Assembly (NCBI GenBank): GCA_047615875.1
Contig: JBLHGU010000241.1
Location: 1-7,615, forward strand
Source: JBLHGU01 sp047615875
GTDB taxonomy: Bacteria; Pseudomonadota; Gammaproteobacteria; Arenicellales; CAJQKF01
Length of the DNA: 7,615 bases
Direction of reading: 5' to 3'
Shown here: piece by piece, positions 1 to 6,241 of the stretch
How positions within the stretch are numbered: position 1 is the first letter of the stretch
Layout: each line of letters opens with the position of its first letter
Made by a program: the position numbers and the translations under genes
The notes under the pieces: model-generated
Database searches by the model: none
What the model was told of the DNA's origin: nothing
Seen by the model: the letters and a program-made list of their open reading frames with translations, nothing else

Positions 1-594
1 GGCGAAAGACTCACGGGAACTCTGGTGCAATGTTCCAAGCTAGTCGAGATTTCCGAGGCGGTTGCAGCGATCAAGATTGGCGATACTGGTTATGCGCGTC
101 TGATCGACAACAAACGTCGATTGATCGCCCATGGTGATACCAATTTAATCGCAGAAGAGTTACAGGACCTTACTCAGGACCCAATAACTACTCTGGGATC
201 TAGCCCTAAACCCGTTGTATCAACTGTAGATGGCAAGAGAATTGTTAGTTATACTGTTGCCACAGATCTTGACTGGCGTTTAACAGTGGTCCAAGACTAC
301 TCCGACGCATTCGCAGAGTTAGAACTTTCCAAACGTAATGCCATGATTGCCGGCGGCGTGCTCGTATTCGGCATATTCTTTCTGGCCTTCTTGTTGGGCA
401 ATAGTATCAGTAAGCCAATCAAGAGACTGTCCGTGGTTGCAGAGACCTACAGTAAAGGTAAACTGGATCTGGATATTCCCGGCACCAATCGCAGAGATGA
501 AATTGGCGACCTGGCCAAAGCAATTGAGCGAATGGGTTTTGGCCTAAAGGTTATCGTTAAACGCTATCAAGATGCCATGAATGCTAACCGATAG
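1..594 (+). CDS. Cache-HAMP membrane sensor protein, 5' end cut by the window edge, no output domain
   Basis: The frame is open from base 1 and gives 197 visible residues. A GTG at 25 could be read as a start, but the eight preceding codons are also open and the fold is already under way, so the gene begins upstream. The visible part is the membrane-proximal half of an extracytoplasmic Cache (PAS-like) ligand-binding domain: IGDTGYARLID at about 26-36, then LIAHGD, then TDLDWRLTVVQD at about 88-99. A hydrophobic transmembrane helix follows at about 115-133, and then a HAMP domain at about 137-180 with SKPIKRL and the signature DEIGDLAKAIERM. The protein ends about 19 residues after HAMP, with no methyl-accepting, kinase, GGDEF or cyclase domain. 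It may signal through a partner protein, or it may be a truncated chemoreceptor-type gene. Family assignment is good; the ligand is unknown. A strong terminator follows it. Confidence 0.85.
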   Translation, partial: GERLTGTLVQCSKLVEISEAVAAIKIGDTGYARLIDNKRRLIAHGDTNLIAEELQDLTQDPITTLGSSPKPVVSTVDGKRIVSYTVATDLDWRLTVVQDYSDAFAELELSKRNAMIAGGVLVFGIFFLAFLLGNSISKPIKRLSVVAETYSKGKLDLDIPGTNRRDEIGDLAKAIERMGFGLKVIVKRYQDAMNANR

Positions 595-662
595 ACGAGC
601 TTCCGGCCAATATCGGGTGACATAGAATTATTTAGCAGCCCGATATAATTACAGCTCAACAG

Positions 663-690
663 AAAACCCGGCAATTGCCGGGTTTTTTTT
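663..690 (+). terminator. Rho-independent terminator of the Cache-HAMP gene
   Basis: The 24 bases at 663-686 form a perfect palindrome with arms AAAACCCGGC and GCCGGGTTTT around AATT. The run of eight T continues to 690 on the + strand. This is a textbook intrinsic terminator about 70 bases after the stop codon at 592-594. On the - strand the tail has only four T, so it could serve the convergent exporter gene (stop at 757) only weakly. Confidence 0.9.
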
Positions 691-756
691 ATGGCTAAAA
701 ACTAATCAGAAGTGCCATTCTTAATCTAGAACATCCTGATACAGCCCGTCTTTCTA

Positions 757-1995
757 CTACTTTAGCAGCGTCGACTCTCCACCAGGCTGACTTTGACTGT
801 TTGCAAGCCAAAGACCAATCACTGAAAAAACAGAGCATAAAGATAATAACCACAGCAAAGGGAAAATAGTTCCATCCTGGGCAAAACCACTGACCACAGA
901 AAATATGGCGCCCACACCGACCTGGGTAAAACCCAGAATGCCAGATGCCGAGCCGGCAAGGTCCGGGCGAATACTCAGGGATGCAGCGGTGGCATTTGGA
1001 ATAGTTAGACCATTAGCCATCGTTATAAACATAAACGGAAAAAACAGTGCTAGCGGATGTTGCGTAGCACTGAAAAACCAAAGACCAACCACCCCAGTCA
1101 CCAATGGAATAAGCGAGTGCCGCATTACCTTTTGTGGTCCCCAATTCACCGCCAAGCGTCCGGTGAGAAAATTTCCAAACATATAGCCGAGCGCACAAAA
1201 TACGAAATACAGGCCATATTCAGATGGTGTAATACCCAATAACTCAATCGCAACAAACGGCGCTCCTGCTATAAACACAAAAAACATGCCTGATGAAAAG
1301 GCAAGGTTTATCAAGTGCCCCCAGAATTCTCTATAGCGTAGCAAAACAAGGCCGTCTAAATACCGAGATTGGGAAGTAACACCATTATCCGCAAGGGTTT
1401 CGTGATAGTTGAAAAATGTAAATACCAGCAAAATTGCTGTATATATAGATAGTAGTAGAAAAATGTAACGCCAATTGGAAAGTTCAGTTAGATATCCACC
1501 CAGGATCGGGCCAATCATGGGTGCCACCACCATCGCCATGGTGATGTAGGCAATAATACTGGCAGATTTATTCATGCCATAAACATCCCGCACACTGGCG
1601 CGAGTCAATGTTATGCCTACTGCACCGCCGGCACCCTGAATAAAGCGGCCAGCCAACAACCATTCGAGATTAGACGAATAGAGAGAAATCAACCCACCTA
1701 TCAAAAACAAGCTCAGGCCCCAGAACATAACTCGCCTACGGCCGAATTTATCCGATAGAGAACCCAAAACTAATGCCGAGATAGCCGACGAGATTAAATA
1801 GAACGTAATAACTAACTGGGCGATTCCAAAGTCAGTATTAAATTCCTGCATAATGGCTGATGCCGCAGGCTGGGTAATCGTCATACTGACAGGGCCTAAT
1901 GCTGAACAAAGCACTAATAGCCAAATTGGCGGTAGCTGTTTAGAAACTTCAACAGGGCGGGAGGTTGTTTTAATAAGAGCGTCCTCTGCAGGCAA
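757..1995 (-). CDS. MFS multidrug/small-molecule exporter, Bcr/CflA (DHA1) type
   Basis: This is a 412-residue inner-membrane protein with about 12 hydrophobic helices, the normal size for proton-driven Bcr/CflA exporters (bicyclomycin, chloramphenicol and related efflux). Motif A is at about 78-90 (GSLSDKFGRRRVM). The subfamily signature follows at about 117-137 (RFIQGAGGAVG, then TRASVRD). The antiporter motif C in helix 5 is APMIGPILGGYL at about 158-169. A late-helix segment, AGSASGILGFTQ (about 347-358), also fits Bcr-type proteins. The start is TTG at 1995: an in-frame stop lies directly before it, and the first ATG (residue 38) would remove most of helix 1. The ribosome binding site before this TTG is poor. 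The gene is divergent from the amidohydrolase cluster and convergent with the Cache-HAMP gene. The transported compound cannot be told from sequence; export of a substrate or product of the neighbouring cluster is only a guess. Confidence 0.88.
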   Translation of the reverse strand: MPAEDALIKTTSRPVEVSKQLPPIWLLVLCSALGPVSMTITQPAASAIMQEFNTDFGIAQLVITFYLISSAISALVLGSLSDKFGRRRVMFWGLSLFLIGGLISLYSSNLEWLLAGRFIQGAGGAVGITLTRASVRDVYGMNKSASIIAYITMAMVVAPMIGPILGGYLTELSNWRYIFLLLSIYTAILLVFTFFNYHETLADNGVTSQSRYLDGLVLLRYREFWGHLINLAFSSGMFFVFIAGAPFVAIELLGITPSEYGLYFVFCALGYMFGNFLTGRLAVNWGPQKVMRHSLIPLVTGVVGLWFFSATQHPLALFFPFMFITMANGLTIPNATAASLSIRPDLAGSASGILGFTQVGVGAIFSVVSGFAQDGTIFPLLWLLSLCSVFSVIGLWLANSQSQPGGESTLLK

Positions 1996-2032
1996 CTAAA
2001 TTACTGCAGAAATGTATGTTGTCGATAACGGT

Positions 2033-2060
2033 ATCATAACAAAACAGCCTAATCTTTCAG
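2033..2060 (-). promoter_or_regulatory. Putative sigma-70 promoter of the MFS exporter gene
   Basis: Read on the - strand, a -10 like TATGAT (2038-2033, five of six consensus bases) lies 16 bases after a -35 like CTGAAA (2060-2055, four of six). Transcription would start near 2026, leaving a leader of about 30 bases before the TTG start at 1995. The boxes and spacing are visible in the sequence; activity is inferred. Confidence 0.35.
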
Positions 2061-2168
2061 CGCTTCCTTTCCTGTTGTTTTAGAAAATACACAAGCCGGT
2101 ATGCTAGGTAATGACACCCTCATTATATTTCTGGACTTGTTAGTTAAGGCGTAGTAGATTTTTCCTGA

Positions 2169-2217
2169 CCCGCCAGCAAACTACACTGTCAAACTTTGCC
2201 ACTATTTGGCGGGCAAA
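2169..2217. promoter_or_regulatory. Nested inverted repeats upstream of the amidohydrolase cluster, possible operator
   Basis: The divergent spacer (1996-2260) holds several overlapping inverted repeats close to the cluster start. TTTGCC (2195-2200) pairs with GGCAAA (2212-2217) across 11 bases. GCCA (2198-2201) mirrors TGGC (2207-2210) inside it. A longer-range pair is CCCGCCA (2169-2175) with TGGCGGG (2207-2213). The site sits about 45-90 bases before the ATG at 2261, where a regulator would be expected to act. Only a weak promoter match is visible here (TTGCCA at 2196-2201, 17 bases, then TTAAAA at 2219-2224). No regulator gene is in the window, so the binding protein is unknown. Confidence 0.3.
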
Positions 2218-2250
2218 ATTAAAACCTTTGTCTGACTACTTGCCTTGCCT

Positions 2251-2254
2251 GGAG
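2251..2254 (+). promoter_or_regulatory. Shine-Dalgarno site that fixes the amidohydrolase start at 2261
   Basis: GGAG at 2251-2254 is followed by six bases and then ATG at 2261. This favours the ATG over an in-frame TTG at 2228, which would add 11 residues with no sign of conservation and has no good ribosome binding site. Confidence 0.7.
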
Positions 2255-2260
2255 AATTTT

Positions 2261-3883
2261 ATGAGCGAACACACCACTCTGTATAAAGCCCGCAGCATTG
2301 TCACAATGGACCCGGCTTACACTCTGGCAACCCATGTAGCAGTGACAGGCGATATCATTACGGCGATTGGTGGTGAAGAACTCGAGCATCAATTTGGCCC
2401 CGCCAATTCCAGCTTTGCAGAGTTTGTCCTTACACCAGGTTTTGTAGAAGGCCATGCCCATGCCATGGAGGGGATGATATGGAAACTACCATATGTTGGT
2501 TTTTATGACCGCACTCACCCAGACGGATCTATCGTTTCAGGCTGCCAGTCGGTAGATGAATTGGTTAGGCAATTGATCAGATTAGATAAAGAAATTCAAG
2601 ACCCTAACGAGACTCTATTTGCCTGGGGCTACGACTCTATATACTTTTCGGATAAACCTCTTCGAGGTGATTTGGATCGTGTGTCCAATAGTCGACCTGT
2701 AGTTATATTTCACAGCAACTTACATTTAATTACAGTTAACTCGGAAACTTTAGTACGAGCCGGAATAAATCACGATACTTTGATCGAAGGTGTGTATGTC
2801 GATGCTAATGGCGAACCCAACGGGGAACTAGCAGAAGTTGCGGCTATGTTCCCGGTTTTTCGGGCAGTGGGCAATCCTGTGTTCGGAGAGTTGGCCGACG
2901 AAGAAGGCCTGCGTCGATTCGGCCAATCTTGTCATCGTGCAGGAATTACCACCAGCGCCGATCTTTATAATGAGCTGGACGACAAAATAGTCGACATCTT
3001 TTCGAAGGTAACTTTAGAGAATGATTTTCCGACGCGCATCGTCCCAGCATTGACCACCACCCAACTTAACCCTAACCAAGCAGTCGAACAATCACACAAG
3101 TTGGTAAAACGTGGTAACAAAAAACTGTTTATGGGCTCAGCGAAAATTACAACGGATGGCTCAATCCAGGGCTTTAGCGCTCGGGTTCGTCAGCCCTATA
3201 TTAATGGCATTGAAAATGGTCTTTGGTATGTAGCGCCGCCCCAATTGCGGGAAATGATCCAGGTGTTGCATAGCGAGAAGATCAAAATGCATATACATGT
3301 TAATGGTGATGAGGCGGCTGAGTTAGTACTACAAACCTTCGAACAAATTGCGCAAGAGGAAAATTTAAAACAACTACATGTTTTACAACATGCGCAGATG
3401 ATGGACAAAGGTCAGCTACAAAGAGCCGCAAAGATAGGTCTCATGGTTAACCTGTTTGCAAATCATACCTATTACTGGGGAGATCAACACCGCGATGCCA
3501 CTGTTGGCCCTGATATAGCGCCACGGATGAATGCAGCCAGAACAGCTCTCGATTGTGGCCTGGAAATAGCCATTCATAGCGATGCGCCAGTGTCTCCACT
3601 GGCGCCGTTGTTTACCGCATGGTGTGCGGTAAATCGCCTCACTGCATCGGGGCAGAAACATGGCTTAAACGAGTGTATTAATACCACTGAAGCATTACGT
3701 GCCATCACTATGGGTGGCGCCATTAGCATGGACCTTGGGGAACAAATTGGCAGTATAGAAGTGGGTAAATATGCTGACTTTACCGTTCTTAAGGAAAACC
3801 CTCTGGAGGTCGATGCCATAGCCATCAAGGATATTGAGATTGTCGGTACTATGCTGGGTGGGAACTGGCAACCCCTCTCTTGA
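2261..3883 (+). CDS. YtcJ-like metal-dependent amidohydrolase (amidohydrolase family 3)
   Basis: A 540-residue cytoplasmic enzyme of the amidohydrolase superfamily, usual length for the YtcJ/N-substituted formamide deformylase-like group. The small beta domain holds residues about 1-60 and the last 50 or so residues. The TIM-barrel core shows the metal-binding HxH in PGFVEGHAHAMEG (H65, H67), the K295 region AKITTDGSIQG, H346 in HIHVNGDEAAELVL, H377 in VLQHAQMMD, and the catalytic aspartate D441 in AIHSDAPVSPL. The C-terminus ends in the typical GSIEVGKYADFTVLKENPL. All expected metal ligands are present, so it should be active. Family members hydrolyse C-N bonds in amides, formamides or cyclic ureides; the substrate here cannot be told. 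There is no signal peptide. It is the first gene of the cluster, and its TGA stop overlaps the start of the following GTPase gene, pointing to a shared transcript and coupled translation. Confidence 0.88.
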   Translation: MSEHTTLYKARSIVTMDPAYTLATHVAVTGDIITAIGGEELEHQFGPANSSFAEFVLTPGFVEGHAHAMEGMIWKLPYVGFYDRTHPDGSIVSGCQSVDELVRQLIRLDKEIQDPNETLFAWGYDSIYFSDKPLRGDLDRVSNSRPVVIFHSNLHLITVNSETLVRAGINHDTLIEGVYVDANGEPNGELAEVAAMFPVFRAVGNPVFGELADEEGLRRFGQSCHRAGITTSADLYNELDDKIVDIFSKVTLENDFPTRIVPALTTTQLNPNQAVEQSHKLVKRGNKKLFMGSAKITTDGSIQGFSARVRQPYINGIENGLWYVAPPQLREMIQVLHSEKIKMHIHVNGDEAAELVLQTFEQIAQEENLKQLHVLQHAQMMDKGQLQRAAKIGLMVNLFANHTYYWGDQHRDATVGPDIAPRMNAARTALDCGLEIAIHSDAPVSPLAPLFTAWCAVNRLTASGQKHGLNECINTTEALRAITMGGAISMDLGEQIGSIEVGKYADFTVLKENPLEVDAIAIKDIEIVGTMLGGNWQPLS

Positions 3884-4791
3884 AATCTAACTTGAAAGGT
3901 ATTCCCTTTACAGTATTCGGTGGCTTTCTCGGTGCCGGGAAAACCACATTTCTTAATCGACTATTAAGTGCAGAGAACACACCTCGATGCGGCATACTAA
4001 TCAATGACTTTGGTAATATTGCCGTTGATGAAAGCCTGATTGATAATCGCGAAAATGCAACTCTGTCTTTAAAAAATGGTTGTGTCTGTTGCACCATGAG
4101 TGACGATCTTGGTCAATCCATTGGTACTATTTTGGATTTACCTGAACCTGTCGACCATATTCTGGTTGAAGCCAGCGGAGTTTCCATACCTGGCCGCATA
4201 GCTGATGTGGCAATAGTTTCTAGAGAACTAAGTCCAGGTGGCACGATTGTTCTGGTAGATGGTGCATCGATTCTGCATCAACTGTCTGACAAGTGGATCG
4301 CTGATACTGTTATTTCTCAATTACAATCGGCGGATGTTCTCCTGGTCAGCAAACTGGACCAGCTAAATACCGAACAGGAAATTAGCTTGTTTCAGAACTT
4401 GGTTGAAGGATTTCCCGATGTGCCGATTGAAGAATGCCATTCATGGGGGTGGCCTGAATTGCTTAAGCTGGAAAATTCAATTTCTACCAAGAGCAAATCA
4501 AGTGCACATAAGTTACACTTTCATACGCAAACTTTATTATCCAACAGATCATTAGATCGCCAAAAACTAGTTGCGTGGTTAGACAATGATTTATCAGTAT
4601 ACAGAGTGAAGGGATGGTTTAAAGATAGTGAGAGTGGCGAGACGCTCCTGCTACAGGCGGTCGGTCGTCAGGTAGAGATTACGCCTTTCGACAAGGAATT
4701 ATCTCATCAGGTACAGCTCGTTATCATCGGCACCCATGAGTTACCCACTGAAAATGAACTCATCAATCAGTTTCTGAACCCAGCAATTTGA
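3880..4791 (+). CDS. COG0523/CobW-family G3E GTPase, putative metal chaperone
   Basis: A 303-residue cytoplasmic P-loop GTPase. The Walker A motif is GGFLGAGKTT (14-23), followed by LINDFGNIAVD (40-50), where the family has the switch region. The metal-binding CxCC is at 68-71 in NGCVCCTMSDDL. The Walker B-like VEASG is at 96-100, and the guanine-recognition motif reads SKLD (157-160) where NKxD is usual. A CobW C-terminal domain follows from about 208, with VYRVKGWF at 240-247. No histidine-rich linker is present. Relatives deliver zinc, cobalt or iron to specific client enzymes (CobW, nitrile hydratase activators, ZNG1/ZigA). The start is TTG at 3880, overlapping the amidohydrolase stop as TTGA. 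It has no good ribosome binding site, so translational coupling is likely; TTG at 3892 is an alternative. There is no ATG before the P-loop. The obvious client by position is the amidohydrolase, which is inference. Confidence 0.88.
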   Translation: MKSNLKGIPFTVFGGFLGAGKTTFLNRLLSAENTPRCGILINDFGNIAVDESLIDNRENATLSLKNGCVCCTMSDDLGQSIGTILDLPEPVDHILVEASGVSIPGRIADVAIVSRELSPGGTIVLVDGASILHQLSDKWIADTVISQLQSADVLLVSKLDQLNTEQEISLFQNLVEGFPDVPIEECHSWGWPELLKLENSISTKSKSSAHKLHFHTQTLLSNRSLDRQKLVAWLDNDLSVYRVKGWFKDSESGETLLLQAVGRQVEITPFDKELSHQVQLVIIGTHELPTENELINQFLNPAI

Positions 4792-4797
4792 CCCTCT

Positions 4798-4877
4798 GGA
4801 GGATTGACACCACAATGGGATCAGTCGCCACCAAAGTTTATCAAGGACTGCGAATATGTACTTATCCAGGTTACTAA
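4798..4877 (+). other. Possible 20-residue leader ORF before the DUF411 gene, with its ribosome binding site
   Basis: GGAGGA at 4798-4803 is the strongest Shine-Dalgarno-like sequence in the cluster, yet it does not sit before any of the main starts. Eleven bases later, ATG at 4815 opens a 20-codon frame (MGSVATKVYQGLRICTYPGY) that stops with TAA at 4875-4877. That is two bases before the second in-frame ATG of the DUF411 gene (4880). If translated, it could couple translation to the 4880 start. The spacing is long and 20 codons could be chance, so this is only a candidate. Confidence 0.25.
4843..4847 (+). promoter_or_regulatory. Shine-Dalgarno site for the upstream start of the DUF411 gene
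   Basis: AAGGA at 4843-4847 lies eight bases before ATG at 4856. The competing ATG at 4880 has a weaker CAGG at 4867-4870 with nine bases of spacing. Either start leaves a working signal peptide; the later one gives the shorter and more usual one. Confidence 0.45.
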
Positions 4878-5332
4878 ATATGAAAACACTCAATATCTCC
4901 ACATTGATAACGATACACCTATTGTTCTTAAGTCTACTCTTCACAATCAGTACTCATGCCGGGGAAACCGTCACGGTTTACAAATCCCCCACCTGTGGCT
5001 GTTGCGCAAAGTGGGTCGATTACATGCGTGACAATGGCTTTGAAGTGGTTGCTCATGATATTGCACGCCTTAATGACATGAAGGCAAAACTTGGCATGAC
5101 CAATCAACGTCTAATGTCCTGTCATACAGCTGTCATTGGCGATTATCTGGTTGAAGGTCATGTACCTGCCAGTGATATCAAGCGCATGCTAAAGGACAAA
5201 CCACAGATTAAAGGACTCACTGCTCCTGGCATGCCACAGCTGTCACCCGGCATGGCCAGCCTGGAGCCAAAAGGCTACGATGTTCTGAGCTTTGATAACG
5301 ATGGCAATATTAACGTCTTCAGCAGCTATTAA
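4856..5332 (+). CDS. Secreted DUF411 metal-binding protein
   Basis: A 158-residue protein, or 150 if ATG 4880 is the true start. The N-terminus is a signal peptide: a lysine, a leucine/isoleucine-rich core at about 12-32, and a likely signal peptidase I site after THA at 33-35. The mature part, of about 123 residues, is a full DUF411 domain. It has VYKSPTCGCCAKW with the CGCC motif at 47-50, SCHTAVIGDYLVEGHVPA with C89, H90 and H102, and the closing PGMP and SPGM motifs at 124-127 and 130-133. DUF411 proteins are commonly found near copper-resistance and metal-handling genes and are thought to bind metal through these cysteines and histidines; their exact role is poorly defined. There is no lipobox, so a soluble periplasmic location is expected. 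Its place directly after a metal-chaperone GTPase supports a metal-related job, but no copper gene is in view. Confidence 0.87.
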   Translation: MYLSRLLNMKTLNISTLITIHLLFLSLLFTISTHAGETVTVYKSPTCGCCAKWVDYMRDNGFEVVAHDIARLNDMKAKLGMTNQRLMSCHTAVIGDYLVEGHVPASDIKRMLKDKPQIKGLTAPGMPQLSPGMASLEPKGYDVLSFDNDGNINVFSSY

Positions 5333-5401
5333 GCTGTAAGCACACATATCTCCAAATTCTAGAACTCGAAATTAAAGCCTAACTCTGGATAAATCACCCT
5401 G

Positions 5402-6178
5402 ATGAAAGTTACTGTTTGCCAAATAGACCCTCGAGAGGATTTTCTAGATGCCTGTTTACAAAATCTGATCGAGCATCTGCTAGAACAAAAGAGTGACTTC
5501 TTGTTATTACCAGAAATGAGTTTCTCTGCATGGCTCGCCGCAGATTCGAAACCCAGTGCAGAACGATGGAATAATTCAATTCAAGAACATAATCGACACA
5601 TCGGAAAATTGCTCGAATATGGGGTTGCAAGCGTTTTGGGTACTCGACCAATAAATAATGAAACGGGCAGTCGGCGAAACCAGGCCTACATTTGGAATAG
5701 AGAGTCGAATAAGGTGGCGGGTTTTCATGAAAAACACTACCTCCCTAATGAGAATGGATATTGGGAAGACAATTGGTATGACCGCGGTCCTAAATCCTTT
5801 GACGTAGCACGAGCGGCAGATGCCACAGTGGGGGTGCAGATATGCACTGAAATGTGGTTTTTCGAATGGGCCCGCCATTATGCAGCGTCCGGCGTGGATA
5901 TATTATGTGTTCCCAGGGCGACGCCCCACGGGTCTACTGGCAAGTGGTTGATAGGCGGCCAAACCGCGTCGGTGTGTTGCGGAGCCTATTGCCTCTCTTC
6001 AAATTTGTGGTGTCCTGCAGATGGAAATCAGGATCTCGGCGGTTTAGCCTGGGTGGTAGATCCAGAAGGCAATATTCTGGCCCAAACCGACTCGCATAAA
6101 CCTTTCGCTACTGTAGAAATTGATCTTGAATTCTCAAAACTGAGCAAATCTACTTACCCAAGGTATGTCGCAGACTAG
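5402..6178 (+). CDS. Carbon-nitrogen hydrolase (nitrilase superfamily amidase)
   Basis: A 258-residue cytoplasmic enzyme, typical length for the short nitrilase-superfamily amidases. The catalytic Glu-Lys-Cys triad is visible: E38 in LLLPEMSFSAWL, K111 in GFHEKHYLPNENGYWED, and C148 in VGVQICTEMWFFEWARHYA. The C148 motif has E and W after the cysteine where many members have YDxR. The later SSNLW segment and GGLAWVVDPEGNILAQT (about 213-229) match the usual closing strands. Such enzymes hydrolyse linear amides or carbamoyl groups and release ammonia. The specificity is unknown; true nitrilases are usually longer. It contains an unusual group of cysteines at 192, 193, 197 and 204. The start is ATG at 5402, with only a weak GGAT-like ribosome site about a dozen bases upstream. 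It follows the DUF411 gene by 69 bases and may be the last gene of the operon. Confidence 0.85.
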   Translation: MKVTVCQIDPREDFLDACLQNLIEHLLEQKSDFLLLPEMSFSAWLAADSKPSAERWNNSIQEHNRHIGKLLEYGVASVLGTRPINNETGSRRNQAYIWNRESNKVAGFHEKHYLPNENGYWEDNWYDRGPKSFDVARAADATVGVQICTEMWFFEWARHYAASGVDILCVPRATPHGSTGKWLIGGQTASVCCGAYCLSSNLWCPADGNQDLGGLAWVVDPEGNILAQTDSHKPFATVEIDLEFSKLSKSTYPRYVAD

Positions 6179-6241
6179 CTCTCGCCTGTGGATGTGTCGA
6201 TGCTCGCCTTTCAATGAATTTGTCAGGAAAACGTCTTTGCT

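Larger units (their letters stand above)
2261..6178 (+). other. Probable operon: amidohydrolase, G3E GTPase, DUF411 protein, carbon-nitrogen hydrolase
   Basis: Four genes lie on the same strand with junctions of a 4-base overlap, 64 bases and 69 bases. No terminator-like hairpin with a T run is visible in either gap, and no strong internal promoter was seen. The first two genes are almost certainly co-transcribed. Inclusion of the third is likely, and of the fourth less sure because the 69-base gap could hide a promoter. After the last gene, 6179-6241 holds no convincing hairpin, so where transcription stops relative to the convergent cyclase gene is not visible. Confidence 0.6.

Noticed and set aside
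626..652. AATTAT/ATAATT inverted repeat after the Cache-HAMP gene
   Set aside because: Short AT-only arms with a long loop; the true terminator follows directly downstream and explains the region.
905..1242. Two + strand frames (905-1186 and 1057-1242) inside the exporter gene
   Set aside because: They lie opposite strongly conserved MFS coding sequence and encode no recognisable domain.
2187..2193. TTTGACA on the - strand as a -35 box for the exporter
   Set aside because: No TATAAT-like box at suitable spacing, and it is almost 200 bases from the exporter start, where a better promoter match exists.
2228..2260. TTG at 2228 as start of the amidohydrolase, adding 11 residues
   Set aside because: ATG at 2261 has a well-spaced GGAG and matches the usual N-terminus of the family; the extra residues have no support.
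2219..2461. 80-codon - strand frame overlapping the amidohydrolase start
   Set aside because: It is antisense to the HxH region of the amidohydrolase and shows no family features or ribosome site.
4804..4809. TTGACA as a -35 box for an internal promoter before the DUF411 gene
   Set aside because: No -10-like hexamer lies 16-18 bases downstream; the nearest AT-rich candidate is about 27 bases away.
4804..5031. 75-codon + strand frame starting with TTG at 4804
   Set aside because: GGAGGA directly touches this TTG with no spacing, and most of the frame overlaps the clear DUF411 gene in another phase with no recognisable protein features.
6179..6241. Possible terminator between the convergent hydrolase and cyclase genes
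   Set aside because: No stable GC-rich stem followed by a T run on either strand could be found by eye.
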